A stretch of 64,000 bases of DNA from Rhododendron vialii (GCF_030253575.1 NC_080561.1:5695001-5759000), one strand, 5' to 3'; counted from the first letter of the stretch, positions 21,551 through 34,897 are shown. The notes: generated by a model from the sequence alone, not told the origin. A program made the numbers and translations.

Positions 21551-22257
21551 TGTTTGTACCACAATTAAGATTTCCATTTTCACCCGTCGATCTGGCGACA
21601 CGTGGCAAGGGTAAATATGGGCAAGTAGGAGGATAGAATGGACTCACCTTAATAATTTAAAATCGATGGTGAAACTACAAAAAGTCTTGTCCGTCGATTG
21701 GTCTACACATGGCGTATTCCGAGGGCCCTTTGATCCGTCGATCAGGTGACAGGTGTCAAAAGGAATTAGATCCCATGATCCCACGATTGAAGAAGATGGT
21801 AACCGCAATTAACAAGGCAATTTTCTCAACGTGGGCATGATCGGCAGTTGGAGGAAGTGCTTAATCAGAATTCGAGGAAGTTTTTCAACTGCTACTTTGG
21901 GGGGAAGATTTGAATTCAAATGTAGGAAGGCCTATTTAAGAACAAGTTAGTAGCAGTTTCAGGGACACACAAACAACGCCAATCAGGCCTTTATCTTTTC
22001 TTTTCTAGGAGTAGAATTAACTTGTAATTGTTCACTCAATCATCTCGATTGGTTGTTCTTCTACTTTGAGGGTTAATAAAGTCTATTTTGTTAATCTTCT
22101 TCCATACTTCATTTACTTCATTGTTTGTTTCCAAAGAAGTCCTGAAATACGGCAAGGAACCAAACTCCACTTTTCACATCCACATTCCAGCAAGCTTACG
22201 ATACAATTTCCCGTCGATTCTCCGTCGATTGGAAAGAAAACAAGAATTTTGGTAACA
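21551..22257 (+). repeat. 5' LTR of the Tat element
   Basis: 707 bp, TG...CA. CCTATTTAAGAACAAG at about 21931 is a plausible TATA region, with AATAAA at about 22075. Contains several TCCGTCGAT phrases. Confidence 0.95.
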
Positions 22258-22303
22258 ATTTTGGCGCTGGAAGGAGGGCTCGTTACTAATTTGGAAGTGA
22301 GCA

Positions 22304-25060
22304 GTGGCACCAAAGACTAGGAATCAATTGCCAACAGATGGCAACAATGACAACAATTCTGCTAATATTAATGGTGGAAGTGATGCAAATGGAATCAATG
22401 TTGTGAATCCGGACCAGAGGAGTTCAGAACGGAGCCAACCAAATGGTCCAGAAATCGAATCATGTGACTTGATCCAAAGATTTGCAAGAGTTTTGAATGA
22501 TCCAGAAAGTGAGGTAGCCAAAACTTTGATGGCTATGTTTAAGGCAGCAGTGGCACAAAATCAACCAACGGTGGAAGTCCCGATTAATGTAAACGTTAAC
22601 CCTGGACAGACCAATTGATATACCAACTGTAACAATGAAGTACCTTCTACGCAGGTATTTGATAATCCAACTTTTGAAACTGTTTTTACTGGAATGAATA
22701 GAGTTCCAAATAATATTGGTAACGGTCAAAATCAGAGCTTTTATCAAAGTATACCAACTACTGTCCCTATGGGAACAGAAACTGGAAATATTGGAAATAA
22801 TGCCCATGGAGGGCAAAATGTTTATGCAAATATTTTTAGGAATGATAACAGGAATATCCCAAGTACGGCTAATGGTGATCCAAATCTTTATGGGTATGAT
22901 CCACCAAACATAAGAAGACAAGATTATCCATATGGGCATGATATTAGACCCGAAGCCCTTGTTCCTCCAAATCAGACTGGAAGAATACAGGAGCCTTATT
23001 TAAGGGCTCAACTCACGAATATTATGCAAGATATGTATGGTCCTGGATTACGGAGAATTGAAAAACATATGTTTAGAAAACCGTATCCAAATTGGGTTGA
23101 TAATGTGCCTTTTCCTAGACATTATAGAATTCCAGATTTAGTTCTTTTTAATGGAGAGGAAAATCAGTCGACCATCGAACATGTTGGGAGATTTTGCCTA
23201 CAAATAGGTGAAGCAGATTTGGATGAGGCTTTAAAATTAAAGCTGTTTCCTCATTCTCTTACTAGAACTGTTTTTTCTTGGTTCATTAGTTTGCCTCCAA
23301 ATTCTGTTCATTCTTGGAGAGAAATGGAAGAACAGTTTCATACTCAATTCTTTAGGCATACACCAGAAATTTCAGTAGCAGACTTGGCTAAAATCAAACA
23401 AAAGCCTTCAGAGTCTGTTGAACAATATATGAACAGATTCAAAAAGATCAGGAATCAGTGTCATTTTTATATCCCTGAATCTGAAATAGTGAAGATAGCC
23501 CAGAAAGGGTTAGATTATGACTTTAAGAAACATTTTACTGGGACTGAATTCAGAGATTTATTTAATTTTACTTCCAAAGCCATAGGATATGAGGCTATTC
23601 TTATGGAAGGGGAATACAGGAAAAGTAAATCACTTGGTACATATTACCAAGATATAGAAGGTGATGTAGATATTGATGTTGCCCAAGTGATTAGAAAAGC
23701 ACCAATTGTTTGTGATACTTTAACAAAGGCTGAGAAGCCTGTGAATATGCCTTCATCTCATTCAAACAGGAGAAATCAGGCAAATTTTAGACAATACTCA
23801 TTTGATTTGTCCAAGGCTGATCAACTATTTGATGAACTAATTAATCAAAAGTTCTTAACTTTATCACCAGGGCTTATGATTCCTCCTGAAAAGGATAGAA
23901 AAGGAAAAGAGTACTGTAAGTGGCATAATTCTTTTAGACACAATACTAACAATTGTGTTACATTTCGAAATTGTGTGCAGGACCTAATCCAGAAGGGCCT
24001 GTTCCAGTATGCTAAGGGAAACAAAGAAGTGATGGGTATTGATATTGATCCTTTTCCTTTGGTGGAAGTCAATATGGTGACAGCCAGATTGAAGAAAGGG
24101 AAAATGGCATCTCAAATTGAAAGAAGGATTCAAGAAGAAGAAAAAATTATGGAAGAAGATGAGGAAGTTCAAGTGAGGCAGAAATTTAAGAATTATTTCT
24201 GTTTGAGATGTGTTGAGGAGATCAAGAAAGGGGAAGAGATGATTGCAGAAAAAGAGTACAATGGTACCTATGCTAAAGGTTCCATTAGATTCAATACTAT
24301 GGGAAGTAGTGATTTGCAGATTTATGTAGGACCAAAGTTGATTTTTGAAGGTGAAGACCCTGGAATTTTCATACCTTCTGAATCACTCAAATGGTATGGG
24401 GAAGATGATGGACCATTCCTGTTTAAAAGATATCCTGTGATTCCAGCACTACTTGGAAAGCCAGATGCAAGCCTAATATACCCACCTTCATTTATGAATG
24501 GGAGGGGAAGAGGTTTTTACCCAAGAGGTGTAAGATCAAGGGGAAGAATGCCTTTTGTCAGGGGTGGATATCAAGGAAGGATGGTGATTCCACCAAATAT
24601 CGAACATCATGGGTGGGATACAGTGAGACATCCTAAATTCCCAAGTGTAAGGGAATTTGAGCCCATTACCAACACTCAGAAAAGAAGGTTACAAAGGAAG
24701 ATTTCAGAAAGAGAAAGAAGAGACCAACAGATAATGATGGATTCAACACAATGGCCAGAAATAAAGGCCAGACCAGTTCTAAATCAGGCAGCCCCTATGG
24801 TTTGGACTAGGGAGTCAACTATACCAGTTTCAACAGTGCCTAAACAGAAAGCAAAGGAGGTAGAAAAACTTGTGGGGCAAGCAATCAAACCAGCCATTAC
24901 TCAAAGGCTTGGGGGGCAAAGCTCAAGTTCTTCCCCTACTCTGTCAATTAGGGAGCAAAAGGCAGAATTCAAGAAGAGCTTAAAGAAGAAAATAGAAGAA
25001 TTTCAACAAGTATTGTTAGAAGATGATGATCTTTTTTGTCAGTTAATAGTTCAGATATGA
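22304..25060 (+). pseudogene. gag of the Tat retrotransposon
   Basis: One frame encodes about 918 codons of capsid-type gag with a single TGA at 22616-22618. The expected initiator position (before APKTRNQ) reads GTG, so no ATG is available there. The retrotransposon gag domain lies around 23120-23540 (RIPDLVLFNGEE, FSWFISLPPNSVHSW, EEQFHTQFF, ESVEQYMNRFKKIR). A zinc-knuckle-like C..WH...H.....C motif follows near 23920. The C-terminus is Lys/Glu-rich with a Gly/Arg patch (GRGRGFYPRG, about 24499). In the family, gag forms the virus-like particle and packages element RNA. The frame ends at 25060, where protease coding opens in another frame. Confidence 0.9.
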
Positions 25061-26016
25061 TGAAAGAAGATTTCAAAGATGACAAGAATGAAGTGGACTC
25101 TCAAAAGTCTACCACCTTTGGTCAAGCACTGGATACAATCCAATTCGGGTCAGTTTCCCATACTAGAATTCATTGCAATATGATGTTAGTTTTGCCAAAA
25201 AAATTTCAGGCAAAACCTAATCAGCCCACAAGTTTAGAAGGGGATGTTGAAGACAAAACAGATGCTATAGTGAAGATAAATGAGCAAGAAGAAGATTTAA
25301 AAAAGAAGTCCATTCAAATTGAGAAAGATACAAGAGGAAAAGATGTGGTTGTCTTGAGGGCTCCTGAAAATGCCTTGGTCAGGCATTTAAAGCCATTATA
25401 TATTATGGTTCACATTAATGGGCAGCCTATTAATAAGGTTTTGATTGATAATGGAGCTATAGTAAACATCTTACCTTCGAAAATGATGAAGACTTTGAAC
25501 AAAAATGAGTCAGATCTGATCCCAACAGAAGTGACAGTTGGAAATTTTGCAGGAGGATGTTCACCTGCTAAAGGTGTGATTTCTTTGCAATTACAAATTG
25601 GAAACAGAAAGATGAACACTACTTTCTTTGTTATTGATTCTTCATCCAATTATAATGCCTTGTTAGGCAGAGATTGGATTCATATAAACGGGTGTGTTCC
25701 CTCTTCTTTACATCAGGCATTAATATTTCTGAAACAAGGAGAGGATAAAGATATCGACGGAATGGAAATTTTCTGGGCAGACAAACATCCATTTAAAGCA
25801 GATACCAACAACGTGGAAGCAGGTCTATATGATGAAGACTTATGGCCAGTCAAGGTTGAGGGTTCAGAAGTGAAATCGATAGGGATAAGCATTACTGAAA
25901 GCCAATTCTCTAAATACATTACAGATGGTTTTAAGGAAATAAGTGGAGATTTTGTTAGACCTAACATAATACTAAGGTCTAGTGGTTCTAAATCAAAAGT
26001 TTCCCATGATCAGTGA
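25036..26016 (+). pseudogene. Protease region of the Tat retrotransposon
   Basis: This frame overlaps the end of gag by 25 bp. It contains a retropepsin-like domain: PLYIMVHINGQPI, active-site LIDNGAIVNILP (Asn in place of the usual Ser/Thr after Asp) and ALLGRDWIH near its end. The frame then closes at 26016, and the RT-bearing frame opens at about 25982, so an additional shift separates protease from RT. Whether the gag-protease overlap is a programmed frameshift or a mutation cannot be told from one copy. Confidence 0.85.
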
Positions 26017-29000
26017 CTATCTGAGCCATGTGAATGAAGAGTTAGCTACTTTAAAAGCTACTTTTAAGAGATTATTTTCTTTCATTGTATCTAGGAAATT
26101 AGAGGCTGATGAGCCTATTTCTTGTAATTGGGCAGACTGTGTAGTTGATGATAGTCCTTTGACTGTTAAGGAATTGACTATGGAAGATCTTAAGGCTGCT
26201 CCTGCTAAACTTGATGATTATAAAGCAGAAGTAAAAGATCCATTAGAGGATTTTAATGTAGGAACAGAGGAAGATCCTAAAATTCTTCATGTATGTGCTG
26301 CTTTACCTGATGAAATGAAGGATCGTTTGAAGTACTTATTGTCTGAATTCAAAGATTGTTTTGCTTGGGATTATCCTGATATGCCTGGTTTGAATAGATC
26401 ACTAGTTGAACACAAAATTTCTATTAAAGAGGACTTTGTTCCATATCAATAAATTCCAAGACAGATGACACCTGAAGTTCAAAAAGAAGGAAAGAAAGAA
26501 ATGGAACGATTGTTTAAGGCCAAATTTATTAGGCCTGTTAAATATGTTGAATGGATTTCAAATATTGTTCTTGTAATTAAGAAAAATGGTAAGGTGAGAA
26601 TATGCATTGATTTTAGAAATTTAAACACAGCATCACCAAAAAATGAGTATCACATGCCTATTGTAGACCATTTAGTGGATGCAACCGCAGGCCATCAATT
26701 TCTTTCTTTTATGGCTGGTTATTCTGGGTATAACCAGATATTTATTGCAGAAGAAGATACACACAAAACTGCATTTAGATGTCCAGGATAGATTGGATTG
26801 TTTGAATGGATTGTTATGACATTTGGATTAAAAAATGCAGGGGCGACTTATCAGAGAACAATGAATGTGATTTTTCATGACCTAATTGGAAGGTTTATGG
26901 AAGTTTACATTGATGACATAGTAGTAAAGTCACACACATTTGATGAGCATATAGACTATTTAAGGCAAGTCTTGATGAGGATGAGACAGTACAAGTTGAA
27001 AATGAATGCAATGAAATGCGCTTTTGGAGTTACTGCTGAAAACTTTTTGGGATTTCTGGTTCATAAGAAAGGAATTGAGATTGATAAAGATAAGGCCAAA
27101 GCTATAATAGAAGCACAGCCTCCCACAAATAAACAAGAACTCCAACAGTTTTTGGGACAGGTAAACTTTCTCAGGAGATTTATCTCCAATTTATCTGGAA
27201 AAACTCTTGCTTTTTCCCCACTTTTAAAGTTAAAATCTCAAAAAGATTTCAAATGGGAAAAAGAACATCAGAAGGCTTTTGAATTTTTAAAGCAATCATT
27301 GGTAAGGCCTCCTGTTATGATGCCACCAATAACTGGAAAACCTTTGAAATTGTATATCTTAGCAGGACACCAGTCGATTGGTTGTCTTTTGGCTCAAGAT
27401 AATGAAAATGGTCATGAACAAGCCATGTATTATCTTAGTAGGAGATTAAATGAATGTGAGATAAAATATAAGCCTATTGAGAAGCTATGCTTAACATTAT
27501 ACTTTTCTGCCATCAAGCTAAGATGTTACATGTTACCATCGACGGTACATGTAATTGCACAAACGGATGTCATTAAATATATGTTAACAAGGCCCATATT
27601 AAGAGGCAAACAAGGAAAATGGTTGTTATCTCTAATAGAGTATGATTTACAGTACGTGCCTCAAAAGGCAGTAAAAGGGCAAGCTTTAGCTGACTTCGTA
27701 GCTAATCATCCTAACATATTAATGGAAAAGGATGAATTTGAGATACATATGATTGAAATAAAACCATGGAAATTGTCATTTGATGGTTCTAAAACTGACA
27801 GAGGAGTTGGAGCAGGTGTAGTTTTTACATCTCCAAAAGGGGAATTCTTACAGTTTTCTCTTCAGTTAGATGAAAACAGAATTTTGACCAACAATCAAGC
27901 TGAGTATGAAGCTTTAATTATTGGTTTAGAGATTGCAAAAGAATTGAATATTAGGTATTTAAATGTTGCGGGGGATTCACAGTTGGTGATTCGACAGATA
28001 ACAGGGGAATATAAGTGTAATCATCCCTTATTAGAATTACAACTGCAGAAAGTTAAAATTCTTGTAGAATATTTTGATGAAGTGCATTTGCAACATGTCT
28101 ATAGATTGGAGAATAGTGATGCCAATCAGATGGCACAAATTGCTTCTGGAATTAGGATCCCAGAAGGACAGAATGAAAAATTAATAAAAGTCCAGAAGAG
28201 ATTCTTGCCTTTCTCTATTGAAAGAGATAGCAAAGATTTTGATGTTATGGAAATAAGCTTGGTTGATGATTGGAGAGTTCCAATAAGGAGATTCTTAGAA
28301 AATCCAAAGGAAAAGACAGACAGAAATATAAAGCAAATGGCCATCAACTATGTTTTAATGGGCAATGATTTGTTTAGAAAATCTTCAGATGAAGTATTAT
28401 TGTTGTGTATTGCAAAATTCCAAACAATGACAGTTATGGGAGAAGTTCATGAGGGGACTTGTGGTTCCCATCAATCTAGAGAGAAAATGAAATGGTTGCT
28501 TAAAAGATATGGCTATTATTGGCCAACAATAAGGAAAGATTGTATCTCTTATGCTAAGGGATGTCAAAAATGTCAACAATATGGTCCCATTCAAAGGGTT
28601 CCAGCTTTTCCTTTACAATCGATTGTTAAACCATGGCCTTTCAGGGGGTGGGCAATTGATATGATTGGAGAGATAATTCCTCACTCTTCTCAACAACACG
28701 AATATGTAATGGTAGCTACGGATTATTTTACGAAATGGACAGAAGCCATCCCATTAAAGAGTGCGGCACAGAATGATTTCATTGAAGAGTATATTTTCTG
28801 TCGATTTGGTATTCCTGAAACAATTACGGTTGACCAAGCATCTGTGTTTAACGGTCACGAAGTAATGACTTATGTTAATTCATATGGAGTAAAAATCTTG
28901 AATTCTTCTCCTTATTATGCCCAAGCAAATGGGCAAGTGGAATCTACTAATAAAATTATCAAGAATACTCTATCTAAAATGATAACTGACAATCCAAGAG

Positions 29001-29527
29001 AATGGCATAACCTACTGCCAAGAGTGTTATGAGCTTATAGGACTTCAAAAAGGGAAAGCACAAGAGCTACACCATATGAGTTGGTATATGGCCAAGCTGC
29101 AGTATTACCCGTTGAGGTTAATATTACATCTCACAGGGTTGCTAGGCATTATGGCTCAAATAATGTGGATTTCGAGGAAGTAATGTATCAAGAGTTAGAT
29201 GGACTAGAAGAATCTAGAATAGATGCTTTGAATAATATACAAGCACAAAAGAAAAATCTAGAGAGAGTTTATAATAAAAGAGTTCATGAAAAATCATTTG
29301 CAGAAGGTGATTTGGTTTGGAAGGCAATTTTGCCCTTAGATAAGAAAAAGAAAAGATATTTCGGTAAATGGTCTCCAAATTGGGAGGGACCATTTCGTGT
29401 ATTAAAAGTACTAAGAGGTGGTGCTTATCAGTTAGAATCTGTTCTTGGAAATGTTCATGAAAGAACAATCAATGGGAAGTATTTAAAGGCATATTTTCCA
29501 TCTCCTTGGGAGTTAATCGACGGATAA
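25982..29527 (+). pseudogene. RT - RNase H - archaeal-type RNase H - integrase of the Tat retrotransposon
   Basis: A single frame is broken by stops at 26450-26452 (TAA), 26789-26791 (TAG) and 29030-29032 (TGA). RT covers about 26460-27160 with RICIDFRNLN and YIDDIVVKS. The motif that normally carries the first catalytic Asp reads FMAGYSGYNQ, so that Asp is replaced by Ala. RNase H follows to about 27720. A second RNase H is at 27760-28150 (LSFDGS, NNQAEYEAL, VAGDSQLV, DANQMA). Integrase at 28430-29100 has HEGTCGSHQ...CQKCQQYG zinc-binding residues and intact DDE-type residues (WAIDMIGE, TVDQASVFNG, NGQVESTNK). A GPY-like tail (NWEGPFRVLKVL) closes it. The stops and the RT change leave this copy unable to move itself. 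Confidence 0.93.
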
Positions 29528-29717
29528 AAGCATTAATCGACGGACAGGTAATTCACATCTAAAAAGATCATCATTAAAAGCCTATAAACTTAGGCTTACT
29601 GTTCATTCAACATAAAGCAAGAGACATTTCCTGCTTACAAAAAGAGGAAAAAACATGATATTTCCTATTTTAGAAAGGAAACAGAACGTAGATAAAATTT
29701 GACTAATGCCTATTAAT
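29528..29717. other. Spacer between pol and the antisense frames
   Basis: Short non-coding junction with TTAATCGACGGA repeated; contains the convergent ends of the sense pol frame and the antisense frame. Confidence 0.5.
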
Positions 29718-30863
29718 TTAGGCATTGACAGGCACAACAGGGTTACCATCAGCATCAATTCGGATGATTTCAAAATAGTGTGGGAAACTCCAAGTAACAA
29801 AAACATGAAATTTTTCCCAAGCATAGGTCAGGAATGCATGCTCTTTGTCCCTAGCCATTGCCTTTGCATCCATCTTTATCTTCTTATCTACTAATGGCCT
29901 CATGGCCATTACACTCTTTTCAGCTTGAGCCAAGAGATGAGCTCTCTTGTGGTTTTTCTTTTGAAGCCAGTTCCGATGTTTCTTGAACAGAGTTTTTGAG
30001 GAATTCGGTGGTAGCTCCCAATTGGAGTGGTTTAGGTCTAACACTTTGCTATGAAGTTTAACTACTTTTTCATGTTGAACTTCATAATCAACCCAAAAGG
30101 GATCATAGTAAGCAGCAATGCTGGTCTTCATCCAAAGCCTTATAAGAGGCAGTGCAGATTTAAACCCATGAAGGTGGGTAGTAATGAGGCTGCTCTCGTA
30201 AAATTGGAGGGTTTCACATGCCCACAAGAAGTTCAGATATGGGACATGTTCTTCCAGAATGTGAATATTTAGAAAGGCAAAAGCAGCCAGGAGTTCTTTG
30301 GCTGTATTTTCATCAGAATCCCTGTAAATTGAATACCCTACATGGGCTTGAGATAGTGGGGGGTTGTACCTCAAATTCTCCAATTCTTGAAACCAATCAG
30401 GGTTTTCAGGTAGGGGAGAGATGTCAGGTTGATCATCAGAAAAGCCATCAGGAAAACATGGATTTCTCACCATTTCTTTCCAATAAGCTTGTTGATTTTT
30501 TGCCCTCTAGAAAAGGGATTCGTGATTCTCCAAGCTTGGCTTGCCGCCTGCCTCTGCCAGTTGAAATGGCATTGGCCTATATGGCATGGAAAGTAGTGAA
30601 TCCAGTAACATTGCCAGTGGTTCTTCTCTGACCCAGGGAAATTGATAGCTGACTTTGACGTGCGAGCGTCGAATACTTGAATTGGGATACAGAGGAGGAT
30701 TCTCCATTCTGACGATTACCCTTTCATTGGGTGGCTTAATACTCCAACTGGATGGAGGGTTAGAAGGCAAAGGATCATCCCAGCCAGAAATGGCTGCAAT
30801 AGGAGAAAATGGCCGATCGACAGAATCAAAAGAAGGCGAGGGGGTGTTTAGATCGATGTCCAT
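29718..30863 (-). pseudogene. Antisense ORF 2 of the Tat element, function unknown
   Basis: Starts at an ATG (30863-30861, MDIDLNTPSPSF) and runs 382 codons to 29718 with one in-frame stop at 30507-30509. I do not recognise a family. The first 120 residues are proline/serine-rich and probably disordered. The rest is helical with aromatic residues (SIYRDSDENTAKELLAAFAF, WACETLQFYESSL) followed by a Lys/His-rich stretch (KKHRNWLQKKNHKRAHLLAQ). It lies downstream of the plant-mobile-domain frame on the same strand and could be a second protein of one antisense transcript. It is conserved enough as an ORF to look like former coding rather than chance. Confidence 0.6.
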
Positions 30864-30896
30864 GGTGCCAATTTGACTATGAGCAGAACAAATCAC

Positions 30897-31460
30897 GAAA
30901 AAGATGAGAAGTCAATTGAGAATACAAGGATCGATATGCAACCATCCCATAAAAGTCCAATTTATAAAGAAAAAATTAGCAACGGTTCAGTTTCTGAGCA
31001 GTTAATCAAAGCAGTTATTATGCATGATTATCTCCACTAACAGGAAGTGGAGGAGAAGACGGTTGGTGTCTCCCATGGGATGCCATTGGTTTATCCCATC
31101 GGTAAAGAAGGAAATAATTAGCCACGATTTATATCCATTACCAAGGAACGGAATAATTGGTTAATGGTTTCGTGATTTCCTATGAATTGACCTTATCAGT
31201 GGGTTTGTTTCAAATACAAAAGAAGTAAGCAAGCAGGGGTTGATTTGCCCTATCGATTCTGGATAAGAGCCGTTTAGAGGTGCGTGTAATTTTGAGAAAT
31301 GCAAGAATAGGATAAGCATACTCAGAATTAGTACAAGTGTTTTAAGACCAAAAACCATAAAAGCCTGAAAGGAAGGCTAAACAATGCAAAAAGTAAAGAA
31401 TACAACAAATAGATGCCTGGAATACATAGGCCAAAGTTATAGTTGTAGTATACAGACTAA
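30897..31460. other. Spacer between the two antisense ORFs
   Basis: AT-rich, no coding seen on either strand; would hold the 3' end of antisense ORF 1 and the promoter or leader of ORF 2. Confidence 0.4.
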
Positions 31461-34400
31461 TTATTGGTTCTTGAGCTTAACCTCCAAGAACAACCTGGAA
31501 AAATAACTCCACTTGCTGTTTGTAGCATTGTACTTTTCCTGATATTTCAAAAAGTCGGTGTTGGCCATTGTGATAATAGCCTTAGTTCCTTGCTCATCAC
31601 AGGATAGCTTGGATAATTTTTGACTGATCAACTCTTTTCGTGCTAATAAAATTCTTTGTTGGTCATCAAGTTGACTCAAACGGGCAAGAAGGGCAGCCTT
31701 CTCATTTTCAATTTGCTGCAATTCATCCTTCAGTTGATATATATTGTTCCCCATTGTATCCAAACTGTTTGAAATGGCTGCAAATTGATTGAGAGTATCC
31801 TGTTTGCTCTTCATCTCTTTCTGACAGTAGGCTGCTACTGTCAAACTCTCATTTACAATTGAGCCAAATTCTTCAAGCTTGATTTGCTCAGACAGTGGGA
31901 AAACTTTCTTGGATATCAGACGGTTCATACAGCTAGAAAAAGCTGCAGAATGATCAATGGCAATTTCCAATAATGGAAGTTCAAGCAGCTCAAAAAAGGT
32001 TTTCATTTCATCTTTTGTCTCCTCACTAAGCTCAGAGGATGGTGGAGAAGTCAGAGATTCAGAAAACTCGGAAATGGACTTTGAATAGAATTCAAAATAT
32101 TTCTTAGTCCTAGTCAGCATAAGGTCCAAGTCAGAATTTGGTGAATTGGTTGGCAATTCAGTATCAGCCCCATCGGCAGATGAAGGAGAAACCATTGGAG
32201 TAGTGGGGTTGATGATCAAATCTAGGGTATGGATTTCCCCTTCAGTCTACTGTTGCTCTGAGAATTCAGTAGCCTCAATCAATGGTTCCACAGGCTCCGA
32301 CATCAATTCTCCTTGAATAGGAGAATGAATTCCTGATTGTTCAACAAGAGGTTCCAACACTCTTTTTCCTTGGGCAGGAGAATGGATCTCTGGTTGCTCG
32401 TTATTAAAAGTCCTTTGTTCTACGAGGGGATCAACTTCCAGAGTCATAGGAGAGTTAGGTACTGAACTCAAAATGAGCTCAGTAATTGGATCAAATGGTA
32501 AAACCTCTGGAAAAGCTGATTTGTTGCCCATGTCAGAAATTTTGACCCCATCGTCCGAAATTGGTGCTGGACATTTTAAAGGTGAAGGGCATTAAATAGA
32601 AGGTCAAGTTGATTGACAGAAGAGGAATTGACAGGGGTTAATAGGTTTATAATCAAACCTTCATCTTTATCACCTTCGTCGTCTGATTGAGGTGCCAGCT
32701 GTAGTCTCCTCCTTGTTTTCTAGAGGTGAAAGGAAAAGAAATGAATCAATAAAGGATTGATACATGATATCTAAAGTCCAAAATTAGCAAAAATATGAGA
32801 TTCTTACCCTTTTAAATGTCACCAGTGTCTCTGAGTCTTCAGCTATTTCTGGCAGACTCGTCCGTCGATCAGGTAAGTTGAGACCTTTCATGGCATCCGC
32901 CATAAGTGGGAGATCTCGCAATGTACTCTGGACTTGTGAAGTCCTGTTTCTTTTCTTGGAGGGAAGTGAAATCTCGGGTTGCTTCCCCTTATCTTGACTT
33001 TTTGGACCTCTTGGTTTTGAGACAGGGGCCTTTTTAGGAACTGAAATCATGAGAAATAGTTAATAAGGATGAAACCTCATGACTATAAAATAAAGGAAGA
33101 GGATTTCATAAAGGATACCTGACGAGGAATCTTCAGGATCAAGTCTCAAAAGACAGTTGCTCAATTCTTTGTTGAAAATAGTGGGCTTGATGCAATCCCA
33201 AAACAGTTTGAATTCTGAGGTGAGAGAAGGTTCGGCCACAAAACTCGCAAGTTGGAAACTGGCCTTGATACCTTGAAATTGACCAATCAGCTCTGTAATC
33301 AGGGAAGTTTGGGTCACAATTGGCCTTGTTTTGGCGAAATCCTTGATCCTTGGATGAGTGTGAGGGACAGGGATCCCTTGTGACAAACCAAACTGTCTAG
33401 CACACTGATTTGGCATGTAGACTTCGAAACTGCAGTTGGAAAAACGTGTAGTTGATGGGGAGAATCCTATCGACAGGAACCTTGATATCAAGATACTAGC
33501 CCAAAATTCATTGACCACTTGAGCTGGAACTAAAAATTTGAGGATAGGTTCTATCCTTCGCGATGCCGAGTAACGGCAGTCCTTAAAAGGGAGCCAATTA
33601 GGGAACTCTTCAAGAACAGGGCTATAAAAAGCTTTGAAATACCTTTTAAAGGATGAGTCCTCATGTTTGGGTTCATGGGCTAAAAAGTATTCTGCATAGC
33701 TCAAGCATTCACCCCCATCTTTCCTCTTCGGAAAATAACTTGTGGGTTTAAGAAATGGAAAATAGGCATACAGCCATGCTTGGAGAATCCAATAAGGACC
33801 ACCACAATTACTGGTGATTTTATTTTGTGTGAATGTCCACAATCCTTTATACAATGTCCCTAATACAAAGGGAGATAATGCAAGCTTTGCATCTTGAGCT
33901 AAGCAAATGGCCAAGCGAATATATTCCTTGGTAATCTTCAAACCGGACACACATAGCACATATTTGCTGAGCCAATACAAGTAAAATGCTACTTTTTCAG
34001 TAAATGATGGCTCTCTGAGATCAGAAGTGCAAAAAAAGGGATATAAAATGTGCATAACTCCAATAGTTATCAGCAAAGGCCTCAAACGGTGGATCACAAG
34101 GGCGATGATCCAAGGCAGCATTAACTTCTGCACCTATACTCGATAGGCCAGTCAGATGAGCGATGTCCAAAACGGTGAGACTCATGGGGCCATGTGGAAA
34201 AACAAAGGTGTTGGATGAAACAGACCAAAAACAAGCAGCAGCAGCAATCAAATTAGGGTTAAATTCAAAGGCCTGTGTAGATAGGTCTATGGTTTCATAA
34301 ATTCCCATAGCATGCCACGAGAGATGTAGGTATCCCTTCATACGATTAACCCACTTTATCCAAGATGGAAATACAGAGGGCCATGATCGGATTGTTCCTC

Positions 34401-34734
34401 TGGTATTCCAACCAGTACGATGGAGACCTGGGAGCGAGAGGAGTAAGGGCTCGTCGAAATTTACCAGATAATATGTCGGTAGTGAATCAGGGGAGTTTGG
34501 AGAATAAATTGGACCCAATATAAATTTAGAGGGACAACAGACTACATGAATAAAATAAAGAGATAACTGAGGTGCCTCCCTTAGGCATTGAGGGTACCTT
34601 GGGAGATAGGTCTCTGTTGGGGTTTCAGTTTCCCAAGAGCTCGATTCTTTCTTCTGGGTTGACCGAGGAGTCAACGACTTGGAAGAAGCTTTAGAGACCA
34701 TTGCTTTGCTCTGAGGAGCTTTCTTGGGCGCCAT
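31461..34734 (-). pseudogene. Antisense plant mobile domain (PMD) gene inside the Tat element, spliced, decayed
   Basis: Starts at ATG 34734 (MAPKKAPQSKAMVS, basic, possible nuclear signal). The PMD (PF10536-type, as in MAIN/MAIL proteins) covers about 34630-33120, with MSLTVLDIAHLTGLSS and GGPYWILQAWLYAYF typical of the family. Two introns have canonical GT-AG ends and keep the frame: 33041-33118 and 32720-32807. After them come a Lys/Arg-rich and acidic linker, then Glu/Pro repeats (EPLVEQ), then a coiled coil of about 100 residues (32030-31560, QLKDELQQIENEKAALLARL) to the stop at 31461. Breaks: a one-base shift in a run of seven A near 34030, a shift near 32580, and a TAG at 32247-32249. 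The element function of PMD is unknown; nuclear or silencing-related roles are known for the cellular relatives. Confidence 0.8.
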
Positions 34735-34897
34735 CGATTCTGAGGTTGATGGTTTGTAATGGTGCCCTAATTTTTATAAACGAAAAGATATATATACGTT
34801 GGAAGAGCCCCATGTGGTAATCACGCCTTTTGGAAAAGGCAAAGGAATTATTTGTTCGAGTTAAATGATTTTTAACTTAAACAAATAAGGGGGGCAT

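Noticed and set aside
21105-21647. 180-codon minus-strand frame
   Set aside because: It crosses the retrotransposon border at 21551, so it cannot be an ancestral gene as such, and no family was recognised in the flank part.
22113-22313. Frames shared by 22113-22313 and 35379-35714
   Set aside because: They lie in the two LTRs and match only because the LTRs are copies.
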